Notes: generated by a model from the letters alone, not told the origin. DNA of 64,000 nt from Blastococcus sp. TF02A-26 (GCF_003319125.1 NZ_QOHG01000009.1:62001-126000); one strand, 5' to 3'; positions 8,656 to 16,737 are shown, counted from the stretch's first letter. A program made the numbers and translations.

Positions 8656-9201
8656 TCACCCCCGGGCGGCGCCCCGGAAGGCGGCCAGGTAGCGCTTCGT
8701 GGCCAGCGACTGCATGCCCCAGGCGAACGGACCGGCCAGCCGGGCGGCGGGGGAGGCCAGCCGGGAGAAGACCCGCAGCGTCACGGTCACCTCGCCGGTC
8801 GGCGAGATCCGCACGAGGAAGGCCTCCTCGCCGCTCTCGGGGTGGCCGGGCAGGGTGCCGTAGGCGAAGCCGCGCTCGTCCCCCTCGGTGCGCGCCCACA
8901 CGACCCGGCAGGGGATGTCGAAGCCCAGCCGGTCCAGCCCGGCGGTGAGGACGACGACCGTGCCCGGCTCGGTGGCCGGTCCGGTGGCGCGCACCCGCAG
9001 ACCGACGCTGTGCTGCGCCCGCCACCCGAACACCGCAGCGACGCAGCGGTCGAACACCGCGCGTCCGCTGCCCACCGGGAGCACGTGCTCGGAGTGCCGG
9101 TAGCCGGCCGGCAGGTCCGGCTCCGCGGTGGCGCCGATCTCCGCGTAGGTGAACGGGACATCGGTCAGGTCGGCCGGGGTGACGGCGCGCAGGAGTCCCA
9201 C
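8656..9201 (-). CDS. DUF1990 family protein
   Basis: A 181-residue protein of the DUF1990 (YndJ-like) family. Family features are the early DVPFTYAEIGAT, then YRHSEHVLPVGSGRAVFDR, a central GDERGFAYGTLPGHPESGEEAF block and the C-terminal QSLATKRYL. These proteins have a START/bet v 1-like fold and no assigned reaction. The GTG at 9201 gives the usual N-terminus. A HipA-like kinase gene is divergent, 39 bp away. Confidence 0.82.
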   Translation of the reverse strand: MGLLRAVTPADLTDVPFTYAEIGATAEPDLPAGYRHSEHVLPVGSGRAVFDRCVAAVFGWRAQHSVGLRVRATGPATEPGTVVVLTAGLDRLGFDIPCRVVWARTEGDERGFAYGTLPGHPESGEEAFLVRISPTGEVTVTLRVFSRLASPAARLAGPFAWGMQSLATKRYLAAFRGAARG

Positions 9202-9240
9202 ACCGTCGAGTGTGCCCCGACGACTAGGTTGACCAGCACT

Positions 9241-10092
9241 GTGCTGCCCGCCGTCACCGCCACCCGCTACGTCACCCCGCTGCGCGAGGGTGGCTCGCTG
9301 CCGGGGCTCATGGAGGCCGACGACCTGGGCACCTACGTCGTCAAGTGGCGGGCCGCGGGGCAGGGCGTGCGCGTCCTGGTCGCCGAGGTGGTGTGCGGGG
9401 AGCTGGCCCGGGCGCTGGGCCTGCCGGTCCCCGCCCTCGTCACCGTCGACGTGGCACCCGAGCTGGCGGTGGGGGAGCCCGACGTCGAGGTGCAGGAGCT
9501 GCTGCAGCGCTCGGCCGGGGTGAACCTCGGGCTGGACTACCTGCCCGGCGCGCTGGACTTCGAGGCCGGCGTGGGCGAGGTCGACGCCGCGCTGGCCGGC
9601 CGCGTCCTGTGGTTCGACGCGCTCATCGGCAACGTCGACCGGTCCTGGCGCAACCCCAACATGCTGTTCTGGCACGGCCGGCTGCAGCTCATCGACCACG
9701 GCGCCGCGCTCACGTTCCACCACAACTGGCCCGGCGCCCCGGCCGCCGTCGCCCGCCCGTACGACGCCGCCCAGCACGCGCTGGTCGAGTGCTCGCCGGA
9801 CGTCCGCGCCGCTGACGCCGACCTGGCCCCGCGGGTGACCCGGCCGGTGCTGGAGCGGGTCCTGGACCAGGTGCCGGACGAGTGGCTGGACGAGCCGGAC
9901 CAGTCGCCCGACGAGACGCGGCGCCGCTACGTCGACCAGTTGCTGGCGCGGCTGGCCGCGCGGGACGCCTGGGTGCCCGGCCTGGTGACCGCGGCGGCGT
10001 CGGGCGGGGCCGGCCGGAAGCGCCCGCGGGTGGGGCAGAACCGCCCGGCCTGGCTCGGACCGCCGCCCCCTGAGGGGATGACCCAACGGTGA
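9241..10092 (+). CDS. HipA-like (HipA_2-type) protein kinase
   Basis: A 283-residue protein resembling the kinase lobe of HipA without the N-terminal domain of classical HipA toxins. Visible kinase features are a beta-3 lysine in TYVVKWRA (about residue 38), a catalytic loop GNVDRSWRNPNML (Asp and the downstream Asn, about residues 130-141), and a metal-binding LIDHG in place of DFG (about residue 151). A proline/arginine-rich tail follows. The gene overlaps the DUF3037 gene by four bases (GTGA), so the two products are made together. A TAGGTT hexamer at 9225-9230 ends 10 nt before the GTG. Whether it phosphorylates a tRNA synthetase, like HipA, or something else is unknown. Confidence 0.8.
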   Translation: MLPAVTATRYVTPLREGGSLPGLMEADDLGTYVVKWRAAGQGVRVLVAEVVCGELARALGLPVPALVTVDVAPELAVGEPDVEVQELLQRSAGVNLGLDYLPGALDFEAGVGEVDAALAGRVLWFDALIGNVDRSWRNPNMLFWHGRLQLIDHGAALTFHHNWPGAPAAVARPYDAAQHALVECSPDVRAADADLAPRVTRPVLERVLDQVPDEWLDEPDQSPDETRRRYVDQLLARLAARDAWVPGLVTAAASGGAGRKRPRVGQNRPAWLGPPPPEGMTQR

Positions 10093-10481
10093 AGCGGGAC
10101 ACCTTCGAGTACGCCGTCCTGCGGGTGGTGCCGCGCGTGGAGCGCGGGGAGTTCCTCAACGCCGGGGTGATCGTCTACAGCCGGCAGCGGGACTACCTCG
10201 GCGTGCGGCTGCACCTGGACCCCGAGCGACTGCGGGCGCTGGACCCGACCGCCGACGCCGAGGCGATCGCCGGCGCGCTGCAGGCGGTCGCCGACGTGTG
10301 CGCCGCCGACGGCGCCTCGGGTGCGGCCGGCCGTGAGGCGATGGGGTCGCGGTTCCGGTGGCTGACCGCGCCCCGCAGCACCGTGGTCCAGACCGGGCCG
10401 GTGCACACGGGGCTCACCGCGGATCCCGAGGCGGAGGCCGACCGGCTGCTGCGCCTGCTGGTCCTGCCGGTCACCGAGTAG
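10089..10481 (+). CDS. DUF3037 family protein
   Basis: A 130-residue protein whose start (FEYAVLRVVPRVERGEFLNAGVIVYS) is the hallmark of DUF3037. It follows and overlaps a HipA-like kinase gene, an arrangement I recall as recurrent for these two families. It has no HTH motif, so it is not a HipB-like repressor; it could be a substrate, regulator or neutraliser of the kinase, but this is inference. Confidence 0.82.
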   Translation: MKRDTFEYAVLRVVPRVERGEFLNAGVIVYSRQRDYLGVRLHLDPERLRALDPTADAEAIAGALQAVADVCAADGASGAAGREAMGSRFRWLTAPRSTVVQTGPVHTGLTADPEAEADRLLRLLVLPVTE

Positions 10482-10483
10482 CC

Positions 10484-10969
10484 GTGACCTCCGGCCGTCT
10501 GCTCCCCGTGGCGGCCTGGGGCGCCGCCGTCCTCGCGGCCGGGCACGCGGCCTGGAGCGTCTACTGGACGGCGGGCGGCACCGCGCTGCTCGACACCGTC
10601 GGCGGCTCGGTCGAGGAGGCCGCGCGCCGGGGCGGTGCCGCGGCCGTGGCGGTCGGTGCGGTCACGGTGGCCCTGAAGCTGGTCGGCGTGCTGCTGGCGC
10701 TCGCGCTGGTCCGGCCGTGGGGCGAGCGGCTGCCGCGGCGGCTGCTCGAGCGCGTCGCGACGGGGGCCGGGGCGCTGCTCGCGCTGTACGGCGGGGTCCT
10801 CGTCGTCGTGGGGGCGGTCGCCCTCACCGGCGCCGTGGGGGAGCCGGCCGATCCGCGCGCCCTGCGCTGGCACGTGCTGCTGTGGGACCCGTGGTTCCTG
10901 CTGTGGGGCCTGTTCCTGACGACCGCCGCAGTGGTCCACCGCCGCGGGGCCGGTACACCGGACAGGTGA
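10484..10969 (+). CDS. DUF3995 family membrane protein
   Basis: A 161-residue protein with four hydrophobic segments and the conserved AGHAAWSVYWTAGGTALLDTVGG near the N-terminus and WDPWFLLWGLFL near the end, typical of DUF3995. The function is unknown. The GTG start lies 2 bases after the DUF3037 stop, so it may be a third gene of the HipA-DUF3037 operon. Its last codons overlap the PHO-box-like repeat that precedes phoX. Confidence 0.78.
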   Translation: MTSGRLLPVAAWGAAVLAAGHAAWSVYWTAGGTALLDTVGGSVEEAARRGGAAAVAVGAVTVALKLVGVLLALALVRPWGERLPRRLLERVATGAGALLALYGGVLVVVGAVALTGAVGEPADPRALRWHVLLWDPWFLLWGLFLTTAAVVHRRGAGTPDR

Positions 10970-10982
10970 ACGGCAGGTGAGC
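10965..10982. promoter_or_regulatory. PHO-box-like direct repeat (PhoP site)
   Basis: GGTGAAC (10965-10971) and GGTGAGC (10976-10982) are direct repeats with an 11-nt period, the spacing of actinobacterial PhoP boxes (GTTCACC-N4-GTTCACC read on the other strand). It is about 100 bp upstream of the phoX start; a TAGCTT -10-like element lies at 11036-11041. Confidence 0.5.
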
Positions 10983-11081
10983 GGCTCCTTCACGCTCCCT
11001 GTGTCCGGCGGTCACCCCGCCGTCGATCGGGCTGCCTAGCTTCGGGCCGAGATCGACCGCCACCAGCCCTGGAGCACCACC

Positions 11082-13070
11082 ATGACGCTGTCCACCGACC
11101 ACCCCGTCGAGGCCACCGGCGACCCCGAGGACGTCTCGACGAACCCGACGACGGCGCGGCCGCTGATGGCCGTCGCCGAGGCCCGCCTGAGCCGGCGGGG
11201 CGTCCTCGCGGGCGGCTTCCTCGCCGCGGCCGGCTTCCTCACCGCCGGTCTGATCGACCCGCCCGCGGCCGCGGCCCGACCCGGCGGCGGCGGGGGTGGC
11301 GGCGGAGGTGGTGGTCACCAGGGCGGCCGGATCGGCTTCCAGGCGATCGGACCGAGCACCCTCGACGAGGTCGTCGTCGCCCCGGGGTACACGGCCCGGC
11401 CGTTCATCCCGTGGGGCACGCCGATCCTCGGCTCCTTCCCGGCCTTCGTGCCGGGTACCCCGGGTGAGCCGGGAGGCGTGGCCACCGGCAACACCGCCGC
11501 CCAGCAGGCCGAGCAGATCGGCATGCACCACGACGGCATGACGTACTTCCCGCTGCACGACGGCCCCCGCGGCAACGAGTCGGGCCTCCTCGTGCTGAAC
11601 CAGGAGTACACCGACGAGTTCTACCTGCACACGGCCCGCTACCCGGGGACGGCGGACGCGGCCGCGGCCTACCGGCCGAGCACCGCGGAGGGCGTGCGCA
11701 AGTCCCAGAACGCGCACGGGGTGTCGGTGGTGGAGGTGCGGCGGCGCGGCAACGGCCAGTGGGAGCTCGTCCGGTCCGCGCGCAACCGGCGCATCACCGC
11801 GAACACGCCGATGTCCTTCTCCGGTCCCGCCGCCGGCCACCGGCTGGTGCGCACCGCCGCCGACCGGCAGGGACGCACCCCGCTGGGCACCTTCAACAAC
11901 TGCGCCAACGGCGAGACGCCGTGGGGCACGTACCTGACCTGCGAGGAGAACTTCAACGGGTACTTCCGGGTCGACGGCACCCTCGACGCCGAGAGCGCCG
12001 GGCTCGCCACCCGCTACGGCGTGGGCGGCGACCGCAACGGCTGGGCGGTCCACGACGCGCGCTTCCGGGTGACGCCGCAGGACCCCAACGAGCCCAACCG
12101 CCACGGCTGGGTCGTGGAGATCGACCCGTTCGACCCGCGGTCCACCCCGGTCAAGCGCACCGCCCTCGGCCGGCTGAAGCACGAGGACGCCACCGTCCAC
12201 GTCAGCCGCGGCGGCCGGGTCGTGGTCTACATGGGCGACGACCAGGTCAACGAGTTCGTCTACAAGTTCGTCAGCGCGCGCAACTGGCAGTCCATGCGGG
12301 CGCAGGGCAGGAGCCCCCTCGACGAGGGCACCCTCTACGTCGCCCGGTTCAACGAGGACGGCAGCGGCGACTGGCTGCCCCTCGTCCACGGCCAGGGCCC
12401 GCTCACCGCGGCCAACGGGTTCGCCGACCAGGGGGACGTGCTCGTCAAGACCCGGCTGGCGGCCACCGCTCTCGGCGCGACGCCGATGGACCGGCCGGAG
12501 TGGACCGCCGTCGACCCGCGCACCGGCACCGTCTTCGTGACGCTGACCAACAACACGTCGTCGGCCAAGGTCGAGAACCGCGCCAACCCCCGCAAGCCCA
12601 ACCCGTGGGGTCACATCGTGCGCTGGGACGAGCAGGGCGGCGACCACACCGGCACCCGCTTCGCCTGGGACCTGTTCCTCCTCGCCGGGCCGGGGGGCGG
12701 CGTGGACGGCTCCACCATCGCCGCGGAGGACGCGTTCGGGTCGCCCGACGGGCTGTGGATCGACCCGGACAGCCGGGCGTGGATCCAGACCGACGGCACC
12801 CAGCCGAACCGGGCCAACAACCAGATGCTGGTCGCCGACGCGGCGGCGCGGTGGGACGCGGAGCCGGAGGTGCGTCGCTTCCTCACCGGCGTCGTGGGCT
12901 GCGAGGTCACCGGCATCGCCTCCACCCCCGACCGGCGGACGCTGTTCGTCAACCTCCAGCACCCGGGGGAGAACGGCGGCAGCACCTGGCCGCGGCTGGA
13001 CGGGATCACGACCCCCCGCTCGGCCACCGTCGTCATCACCAAGGACGACGGCGGCGTCATCGGCAGCTGA
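11082..13070 (+). CDS. phoX: PhoX-family (DUF839) secreted phosphatase, Tat-exported
   Basis: A 662-residue exported protein of the PhoX family, calcium/iron-dependent alkaline phosphatases that release phosphate from organic esters. A twin-arginine signal (LSRRGVLAGGFLAAAGFL, about residues 36-53) follows a hydrophilic N-region and ends at an AAAA-like cleavage region, after which a glycine-rich linker precedes the mature domain. Conserved blocks include GNESGLLVLNQEYTDE, NNCANGETPWGTYLTCEENF, HGWVVEIDPFDP, KHEDATV, and DGLWIDPDSRAWIQTDG near the end. The PHO-box-like repeat upstream supports induction by phosphate starvation. Confidence 0.9.
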   Translation: MTLSTDHPVEATGDPEDVSTNPTTARPLMAVAEARLSRRGVLAGGFLAAAGFLTAGLIDPPAAAARPGGGGGGGGGGGHQGGRIGFQAIGPSTLDEVVVAPGYTARPFIPWGTPILGSFPAFVPGTPGEPGGVATGNTAAQQAEQIGMHHDGMTYFPLHDGPRGNESGLLVLNQEYTDEFYLHTARYPGTADAAAAYRPSTAEGVRKSQNAHGVSVVEVRRRGNGQWELVRSARNRRITANTPMSFSGPAAGHRLVRTAADRQGRTPLGTFNNCANGETPWGTYLTCEENFNGYFRVDGTLDAESAGLATRYGVGGDRNGWAVHDARFRVTPQDPNEPNRHGWVVEIDPFDPRSTPVKRTALGRLKHEDATVHVSRGGRVVVYMGDDQVNEFVYKFVSARNWQSMRAQGRSPLDEGTLYVARFNEDGSGDWLPLVHGQGPLTAANGFADQGDVLVKTRLAATALGATPMDRPEWTAVDPRTGTVFVTLTNNTSSAKVENRANPRKPNPWGHIVRWDEQGGDHTGTRFAWDLFLLAGPGGGVDGSTIAAEDAFGSPDGLWIDPDSRAWIQTDGTQPNRANNQMLVADAAARWDAEPEVRRFLTGVVGCEVTGIASTPDRRTLFVNLQHPGENGGSTWPRLDGITTPRSATVVITKDDGGVIGS

Positions 13071-13078
13071 AGTGCGCG

Positions 13079-13114
13079 GACGCGGCCCTGTCCCTACGCG
13101 GGCAGGGCCGCGTC
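13079..13114. terminator. Convergent terminator hairpin
   Basis: Perfect 12-bp inverted repeat (13079-13090 and 13103-13114) with a 12-nt loop, between the convergent phoX and pterin dehydratase genes. The right arm runs into the last codons of the dehydratase gene. Confidence 0.6.
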
Positions 13115-13387
13115 GATCCGGCGGGCCAGGTCCAGGTCCAGCTCGGTCACCCCGCCGGCGGAGTGGCTGACCAGCGCCAGGTGCAGCGTCCGCCAGCGCA
13201 GGTCGACGTCGGGGTGGTGGTCCATCGCCTCGGCGGCGAAGCCGATCCGCACGAGCGCGGCGACCGCGTCACCGAACGTGGGCAGCTCGACGCTGCGGCG
13301 CAGCCCGTCGGTGTCGCCGGACCACAGGGGCAGGTCGCGGAGCGCGGCGGAGACCTCGTCGGGGGACAGGCGCGGGGGTCGGGTCAC
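13094..13387 (-). CDS. 4a-hydroxytetrahydrobiopterin dehydratase family protein (PCD/DCoH-like)
   Basis: A 97-residue protein of the pterin-4a-carbinolamine dehydratase family. The active-site signature is MDHHPDVDLRWRTLHLALVSHSAGGVTELD, here at roughly residues 53-80, with the catalytic histidine pair and the later SH. Many actinobacteria carry such genes without an aromatic amino acid hydroxylase, so a role in molybdopterin metabolism or another pterin reaction is possible. The GTG at 13387 is preceded by CGGGGG and lies 14 bp beyond the stop of the APS reductase gene on the same strand. Confidence 0.85.
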   Translation of the reverse strand: MTRPPRLSPDEVSAALRDLPLWSGDTDGLRRSVELPTFGDAVAALVRIGFAAEAMDHHPDVDLRWRTLHLALVSHSAGGVTELDLDLARRIDAALPA

Positions 13388-13401
13388 CCCCGGATCATCG
13401 C

Positions 13402-14112
13402 TCAGGTGTGCAGGCCGCACTCGGTCTTGCCGCGACCGGCCCAGCGACCCGCGCGCGGGTCCTCGCCGGGGGCGACCGGCCGGGTGCAGGGGGCGCAGCC
13501 GATCGACGCGTAGCCGATCTCCTGCAGCGGGTTCACCGGCACCTGGTGCTCGGCGATGTAGGCGTCGACGTCGGCGTCGGTCCAGGCGGCCAGCGGGTTG
13601 ACCTTCACCATGCCCCGCTTGGCGTCCCAGTCGACCACCCGGGTGCCGGCGCGCGTCGGGGACTCGTCCCGGCGCACGCCGGAACCCCAGGCGACGTACC
13701 CGGCCAGCGCCTGCGCCAGCGGCTGGACCTTGCGCAGCGAGCAGCACAGGTCGGGGTCGCGCTGGTGCAGCTCGGGGCCGTACTGCGCGTCCTGCTCGGC
13801 GACGGTCTGCGGCGGGGTGACGTTCACCAGGGTGATCGGCATGACGCCGCTGACCCAGTCGCGGGTGCCGACGGTCTCGGCGAAGTGGTAGCCGGTGTCG
13901 AGGAAGACGACGTTCACGCCGGGGACGGCGCGCGACGCCAGGTGCGCGAGCAGGCCGTCGGCCATCGAGGAGGTGACGGCGAAGCCTCCGCCGAACGTCT
14001 CCCCGGCCCAGGTCAGGACGGCCAGGGCCTGCTCGACCGGGTCCGCGATGCCCTCGAACCGTGCGTCGGCCTCGGCGGCCAGTTCCGGCGTCGCTGCGAT
14101 GGCGGTCGTCAT
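13402..14112 (-). CDS. cysH: Assimilatory adenylyl-sulfate reductase (CysH family, iron-sulfur type)
   Basis: Reduces activated sulfate to sulfite using thioredoxin or mycothiol-linked electrons. The 236-residue protein has the PP-loop-like FAVTSSMADGLLAHL, and the paired cysteines CC in DPDLCCSLRKV plus C-x2-C in GCAPCTRPV, which ligate the [4Fe-4S] cluster found in APS-specific enzymes and absent from PAPS-specific ones. The C-terminal GKTECGLHT supplies the catalytic cysteine. The ATG overlaps the stop of the small zinc-ribbon gene (ATGA). It is the third gene of the sulfite reductase operon. Confidence 0.95.
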   Translation of the reverse strand: MTTAIAATPELAAEADARFEGIADPVEQALAVLTWAGETFGGGFAVTSSMADGLLAHLASRAVPGVNVVFLDTGYHFAETVGTRDWVSGVMPITLVNVTPPQTVAEQDAQYGPELHQRDPDLCCSLRKVQPLAQALAGYVAWGSGVRRDESPTRAGTRVVDWDAKRGMVKVNPLAAWTDADVDAYIAEHQVPVNPLQEIGYASIGCAPCTRPVAPGEDPRAGRWAGRGKTECGLHT

Positions 14113-14288
14113 CCCTGCTGCACTCCCGTTCCGATCAGGCGGACGGAGAACGCCCGCAGGCAGGCACTGCAGTGCCAGCCCGAGGTCTTCTCGTCCTCGT
14201 ACGGGGTGAGGTCCTCGTCCCCGCAGTACGGGCAGTGGAACACCGGGAGCTGGCGCTGCCTTCCCGACCCGCCGCCCTCCTCGCTCAC
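14109..14288 (-). CDS. 59-residue zinc-ribbon protein of the sulfate-assimilation operon
   Basis: A short ORF between sulfite reductase and APS reductase, starting with GTG 14288 and ending with TGA 14109-14111. It has two CxxC pairs (HCPYCGDEDLTPYEDEK and WHCSACLRAFSVR) about 24 residues apart, a compact rubredoxin-like zinc ribbon, with an acidic linker. It overlaps both neighbours by four bases (GTGA upstream, ATGA downstream), so its translation is tied to both enzymes. The coding assignment rests on the two overlaps and the paired cysteines. I do not know its role; an electron carrier or assembly partner for the reductases is a guess. Confidence 0.8.
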   Translation of the reverse strand: MSEEGGGSGRQRQLPVFHCPYCGDEDLTPYEDEKTSGWHCSACLRAFSVRLIGTGVQQG

Positions 14289-15958
14289 AGGAGCCAGTCC
14301 TCCTCGGCCCGCGAGACGTAGTGGGCGAACGACTCACCGTCGGTCCGGCGGGCGAGGAAGCCGCGCAGCACGCGCTCGCAGTAGTCGGCGGTCTCGGCCT
14401 TGGTCACCTTGTGGCCGCGGAACTTGCGGCCGAAGGTCCGCTCGACGCCGAGGTGCCCGCCCAGGTGGACCTGGAAGCCCTCCACCATCTCGCCGGAGTC
14501 GTCCTTGACCATCGAGCCCTTGAACCCGATGTCGGCGGTCTGGAAGCGCGCGCAGCTGTTCGGGCAGCCGTTGACGTTGATGCCGATCGGCACGTCGAAG
14601 TCCGGCAGCCGCTTCTCCAGCTCGGCGTAGAGGTCCTGCGCGTGCTGCTTGGTCTCGACGATGGCCAGCTTGCAGAACTCCAGGCCGGTGCACGCCATCG
14701 TGCCGCGGCGGAAGGCGCTGGGCCGGACCTGCAGGTCGTGGGCGGCCAGCGCGTCGACCAGCGCCTCCACCTTCTCGTCCGGCACGTCGAGGATGACGAG
14801 CTTCTGCTGCGTCGTCGTCCGGATGCGGCCGGCGCCGTACTCGTCGGCCAGGTCGGCGATGGTGGTGAGCAGCGAGCCGCTGATCCGGCCGGTCCGCAGC
14901 GCGAACCCGACGGCGTTGAGGCCGTCCTTCTGCCGGCTGACGCCGACGTGGTCGCGCTGGTCGTGCTTGGCCGGGGCCGGCGCCGGGCCGTCGGGCAGGG
15001 CGCGGTGCAGGTACTCGTCCTGCAGGACCTGGCGGAACTTCTCCGGGCCCCAGTCGGCCACGAGGAACTTGATGCGGGCGCGGTTGCGCTGGCGGCGGTA
15101 GCCGTAGTCGCGGAAGACCGACGTCACGCCGGCCCAGACCTCGGTCACCTCGTCGGGGCGGACGAAGACGCCGAGCCGCTGGGCGAACATCGGGTTGGTC
15201 GACAGCCCGCCGCCGACCCACAGGTCGTAGCCGGCCTCGCCGGCCTCGTTGCGGACGCCGACGAAGGCGACGTCGTCGATCTCGGGCTCGGTGCAGTGGT
15301 CGACGCAGCCCGACATGGAGGTCTTCCACTTGCGCGGCAGGTTCGAGAACTCGGGGTTGCCGACGTACTTCTCGACCGTCGCGGCGATGACGTCGGTGGC
15401 GTCGATGACCTCGTCCTCGAGGATCCCGGCGAGCGGGCAGCCGAGCATGACGCGGGGCACGTCGCCGCAGGCCTCCATGCTGCTCAGCCCGACGGTCTCC
15501 AGCCGCCGCCAGATCTCCGGCACGTCCTCGATGCGGATCCAGTGGTACTGCACGTTCTGCCGGTCGGTGACGTCGGCGACGTCGCGGCCGAACTCGGTGC
15601 TGATGCCGCCGATGACCCGCAGGGCGTCGCTGGTCAGCTGCCCGCCGTCGATGCGGACCCGCATCATGAAGTAGGAGTCCTCGAGCTCCTCGGGCTCCAG
15701 CACGGCGGTCTTGCCGCCGGGGATGCCCTGGGCGCGCTGGGTGTAGAGACCCATCCAGCGCATCCGGCCGCGGAGGTCACCGGGGTCGATCGAGTCGAAG
15801 CCGGCCTTGGCGTAGATGTCGATGATCCGCTGCTGGACCTCGAGGCCGTCGGAGTCCTTCTTCATCCGCTCGTTCGGGTTCAGCGGCTCGCGGTAGCCGA
15901 GCGCCCACTGGCCCTGCCCGCGCTGGGGCCGGTTGCTGGTTCGCGTGGGGGAGGACAC
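14285..15958 (-). CDS. sir: Ferredoxin-dependent sulfite reductase (SirA/NirA type)
   Basis: Six-electron reduction of sulfite to sulfide by a sirohaem/[4Fe-4S] enzyme; 557 residues, close to M. tuberculosis SirA. It has the duplicated ferrodoxin-like domains and sirohaem-binding regions, including NVQYHWIRIEDVPEIW. The cluster/sirohaem cysteines are in ACTGLEFCKLAIVETK and NGCPNSCARFQ (C-x5-C ... C-x3-C). The GTG at 15958 is the most upstream start consistent with the family. A cysteine-type leader peptide gene lies 99 bp upstream, so expression probably depends on cysteine supply. It is followed by the overlapping small zinc-ribbon and cysH genes. Confidence 0.93.
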   Translation of the reverse strand: MSSPTRTSNRPQRGQGQWALGYREPLNPNERMKKDSDGLEVQQRIIDIYAKAGFDSIDPGDLRGRMRWMGLYTQRAQGIPGGKTAVLEPEELEDSYFMMRVRIDGGQLTSDALRVIGGISTEFGRDVADVTDRQNVQYHWIRIEDVPEIWRRLETVGLSSMEACGDVPRVMLGCPLAGILEDEVIDATDVIAATVEKYVGNPEFSNLPRKWKTSMSGCVDHCTEPEIDDVAFVGVRNEAGEAGYDLWVGGGLSTNPMFAQRLGVFVRPDEVTEVWAGVTSVFRDYGYRRQRNRARIKFLVADWGPEKFRQVLQDEYLHRALPDGPAPAPAKHDQRDHVGVSRQKDGLNAVGFALRTGRISGSLLTTIADLADEYGAGRIRTTTQQKLVILDVPDEKVEALVDALAAHDLQVRPSAFRRGTMACTGLEFCKLAIVETKQHAQDLYAELEKRLPDFDVPIGINVNGCPNSCARFQTADIGFKGSMVKDDSGEMVEGFQVHLGGHLGVERTFGRKFRGHKVTKAETADYCERVLRGFLARRTDGESFAHYVSRAEEDWLL

Positions 15959-16057
15959 GACAGGTGCTTCTTCCTGCGCCGTTCGCCGGGGCCGGTCCCG
16001 GTCGGGAGGCGCTGCCAGGTCGGGGGGCGCAGCAGGTGCTGCGGCGGAGGACTGGTG

Positions 16058-16153
16058 TCAGCGCGCGGCGCGACACACGGCGCTGCTCACGCGCGCCAGG
16101 TCGATGTGCCGGCGCGCGACGAGGAGGACGCCACCACCGGTCACGCCCTCCAT
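16058..16153 (-). CDS. Putative cysteine-attenuation leader peptide
   Basis: A 31-codon ORF (ATG 16153, stop TGA 16058-16060) ending VARRHIDLARVSSAVCRAAR. The RRHxDL...SSAxCR pattern is that of the actinobacterial leader peptides placed before sulfur-assimilation genes, with the regulatory cysteine codon (TGT) near the 3' end. A shorter 28-codon version could start at GTG 16144, which lies 7 nt after a GACGAT hexamer. It sits between cysC and sir, 99 bp before the sir start. Ribosome stalling at the cysteine codon would control the downstream RNA structure; see the finding for the competing stems. Recognition is by pattern memory, not a search. Confidence 0.75.
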   Translation of the reverse strand: MEGVTGGGVLLVARRHIDLARVSSAVCRAAR

Positions 16154-16185
16154 CGTCTCACACGGCCGCGACTGGCCGGTGTGAC

Positions 16186-16737
16186 TCAGGCAACGGGGGC
16201 GGGGGACCCCTCCATGGCGGCGCGGATCCGTGCCACCGACTCGGCCAGCGGGGTCACCGAGGTGTCGATGACCAGGTCGGGGCGGACCGGCAGCTCGTAG
16301 GGGTCGTCGATACCGGTGAATCCGGTGATCTCCCCCGCCCGCGCCCGGGCGTAGAGGCCCTTCACGTCGCGCCCCTCGCAGACCTCCAGCGGGGTGGAGA
16401 GGTGCACCAGCAGGAAGCGGCCGTGCCGCTCCACCAGGGCGCGCGCCTGCTCGCGGGCTTCCTCGTAGGGGGCGATCGCGGCGACGACGACGGTGCCGCC
16501 GTGCTTGACCACCTCGCCGGCCACGAAGCCGATCCGCCGGATGTTGAGGTCGCGGTGCTCGCGGCTGAAGTCCAGCTCGCTGGACAGGTGGGTGCGGACG
16601 ACGTCGCCGTCGAGCACGGTCACCGGCCGCCCGTCGGCCTCCAGCCCGGCGACCAGGGCGTCGGCGATCGTGGACTTGCCGGCTCCGGAGAGGCCGGTCA
16701 GGAACACGGTGACGCCGGTGCGCGGGGAACTGCTCAT
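16186..16737 (-). CDS. cysC: Adenylyl-sulfate kinase
   Basis: Phosphorylates APS to PAPS using ATP. The 183-residue protein has the P-loop GLSGAGKST (about residues 15-23), the DGDVVRTHLSSELDFSREHRD substrate-binding block, RRIGFVAGEVVKHGG, and GRDVKGLYARARAGEITGFTG, all family hallmarks. It is not fused to a sulfurylase. Standing upstream of an APS-type (iron-sulfur) CysH, the PAPS made may serve sulfation rather than assimilation. The start is the ATG at 16737; the Rrf2-type regulator gene ends 29 bp upstream on the same strand. Confidence 0.95.
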   Translation of the reverse strand: MSSSPRTGVTVFLTGLSGAGKSTIADALVAGLEADGRPVTVLDGDVVRTHLSSELDFSREHRDLNIRRIGFVAGEVVKHGGTVVVAAIAPYEEAREQARALVERHGRFLLVHLSTPLEVCEGRDVKGLYARARAGEITGFTGIDDPYELPVRPDLVIDTSVTPLAESVARIRAAMEGSPAPVA

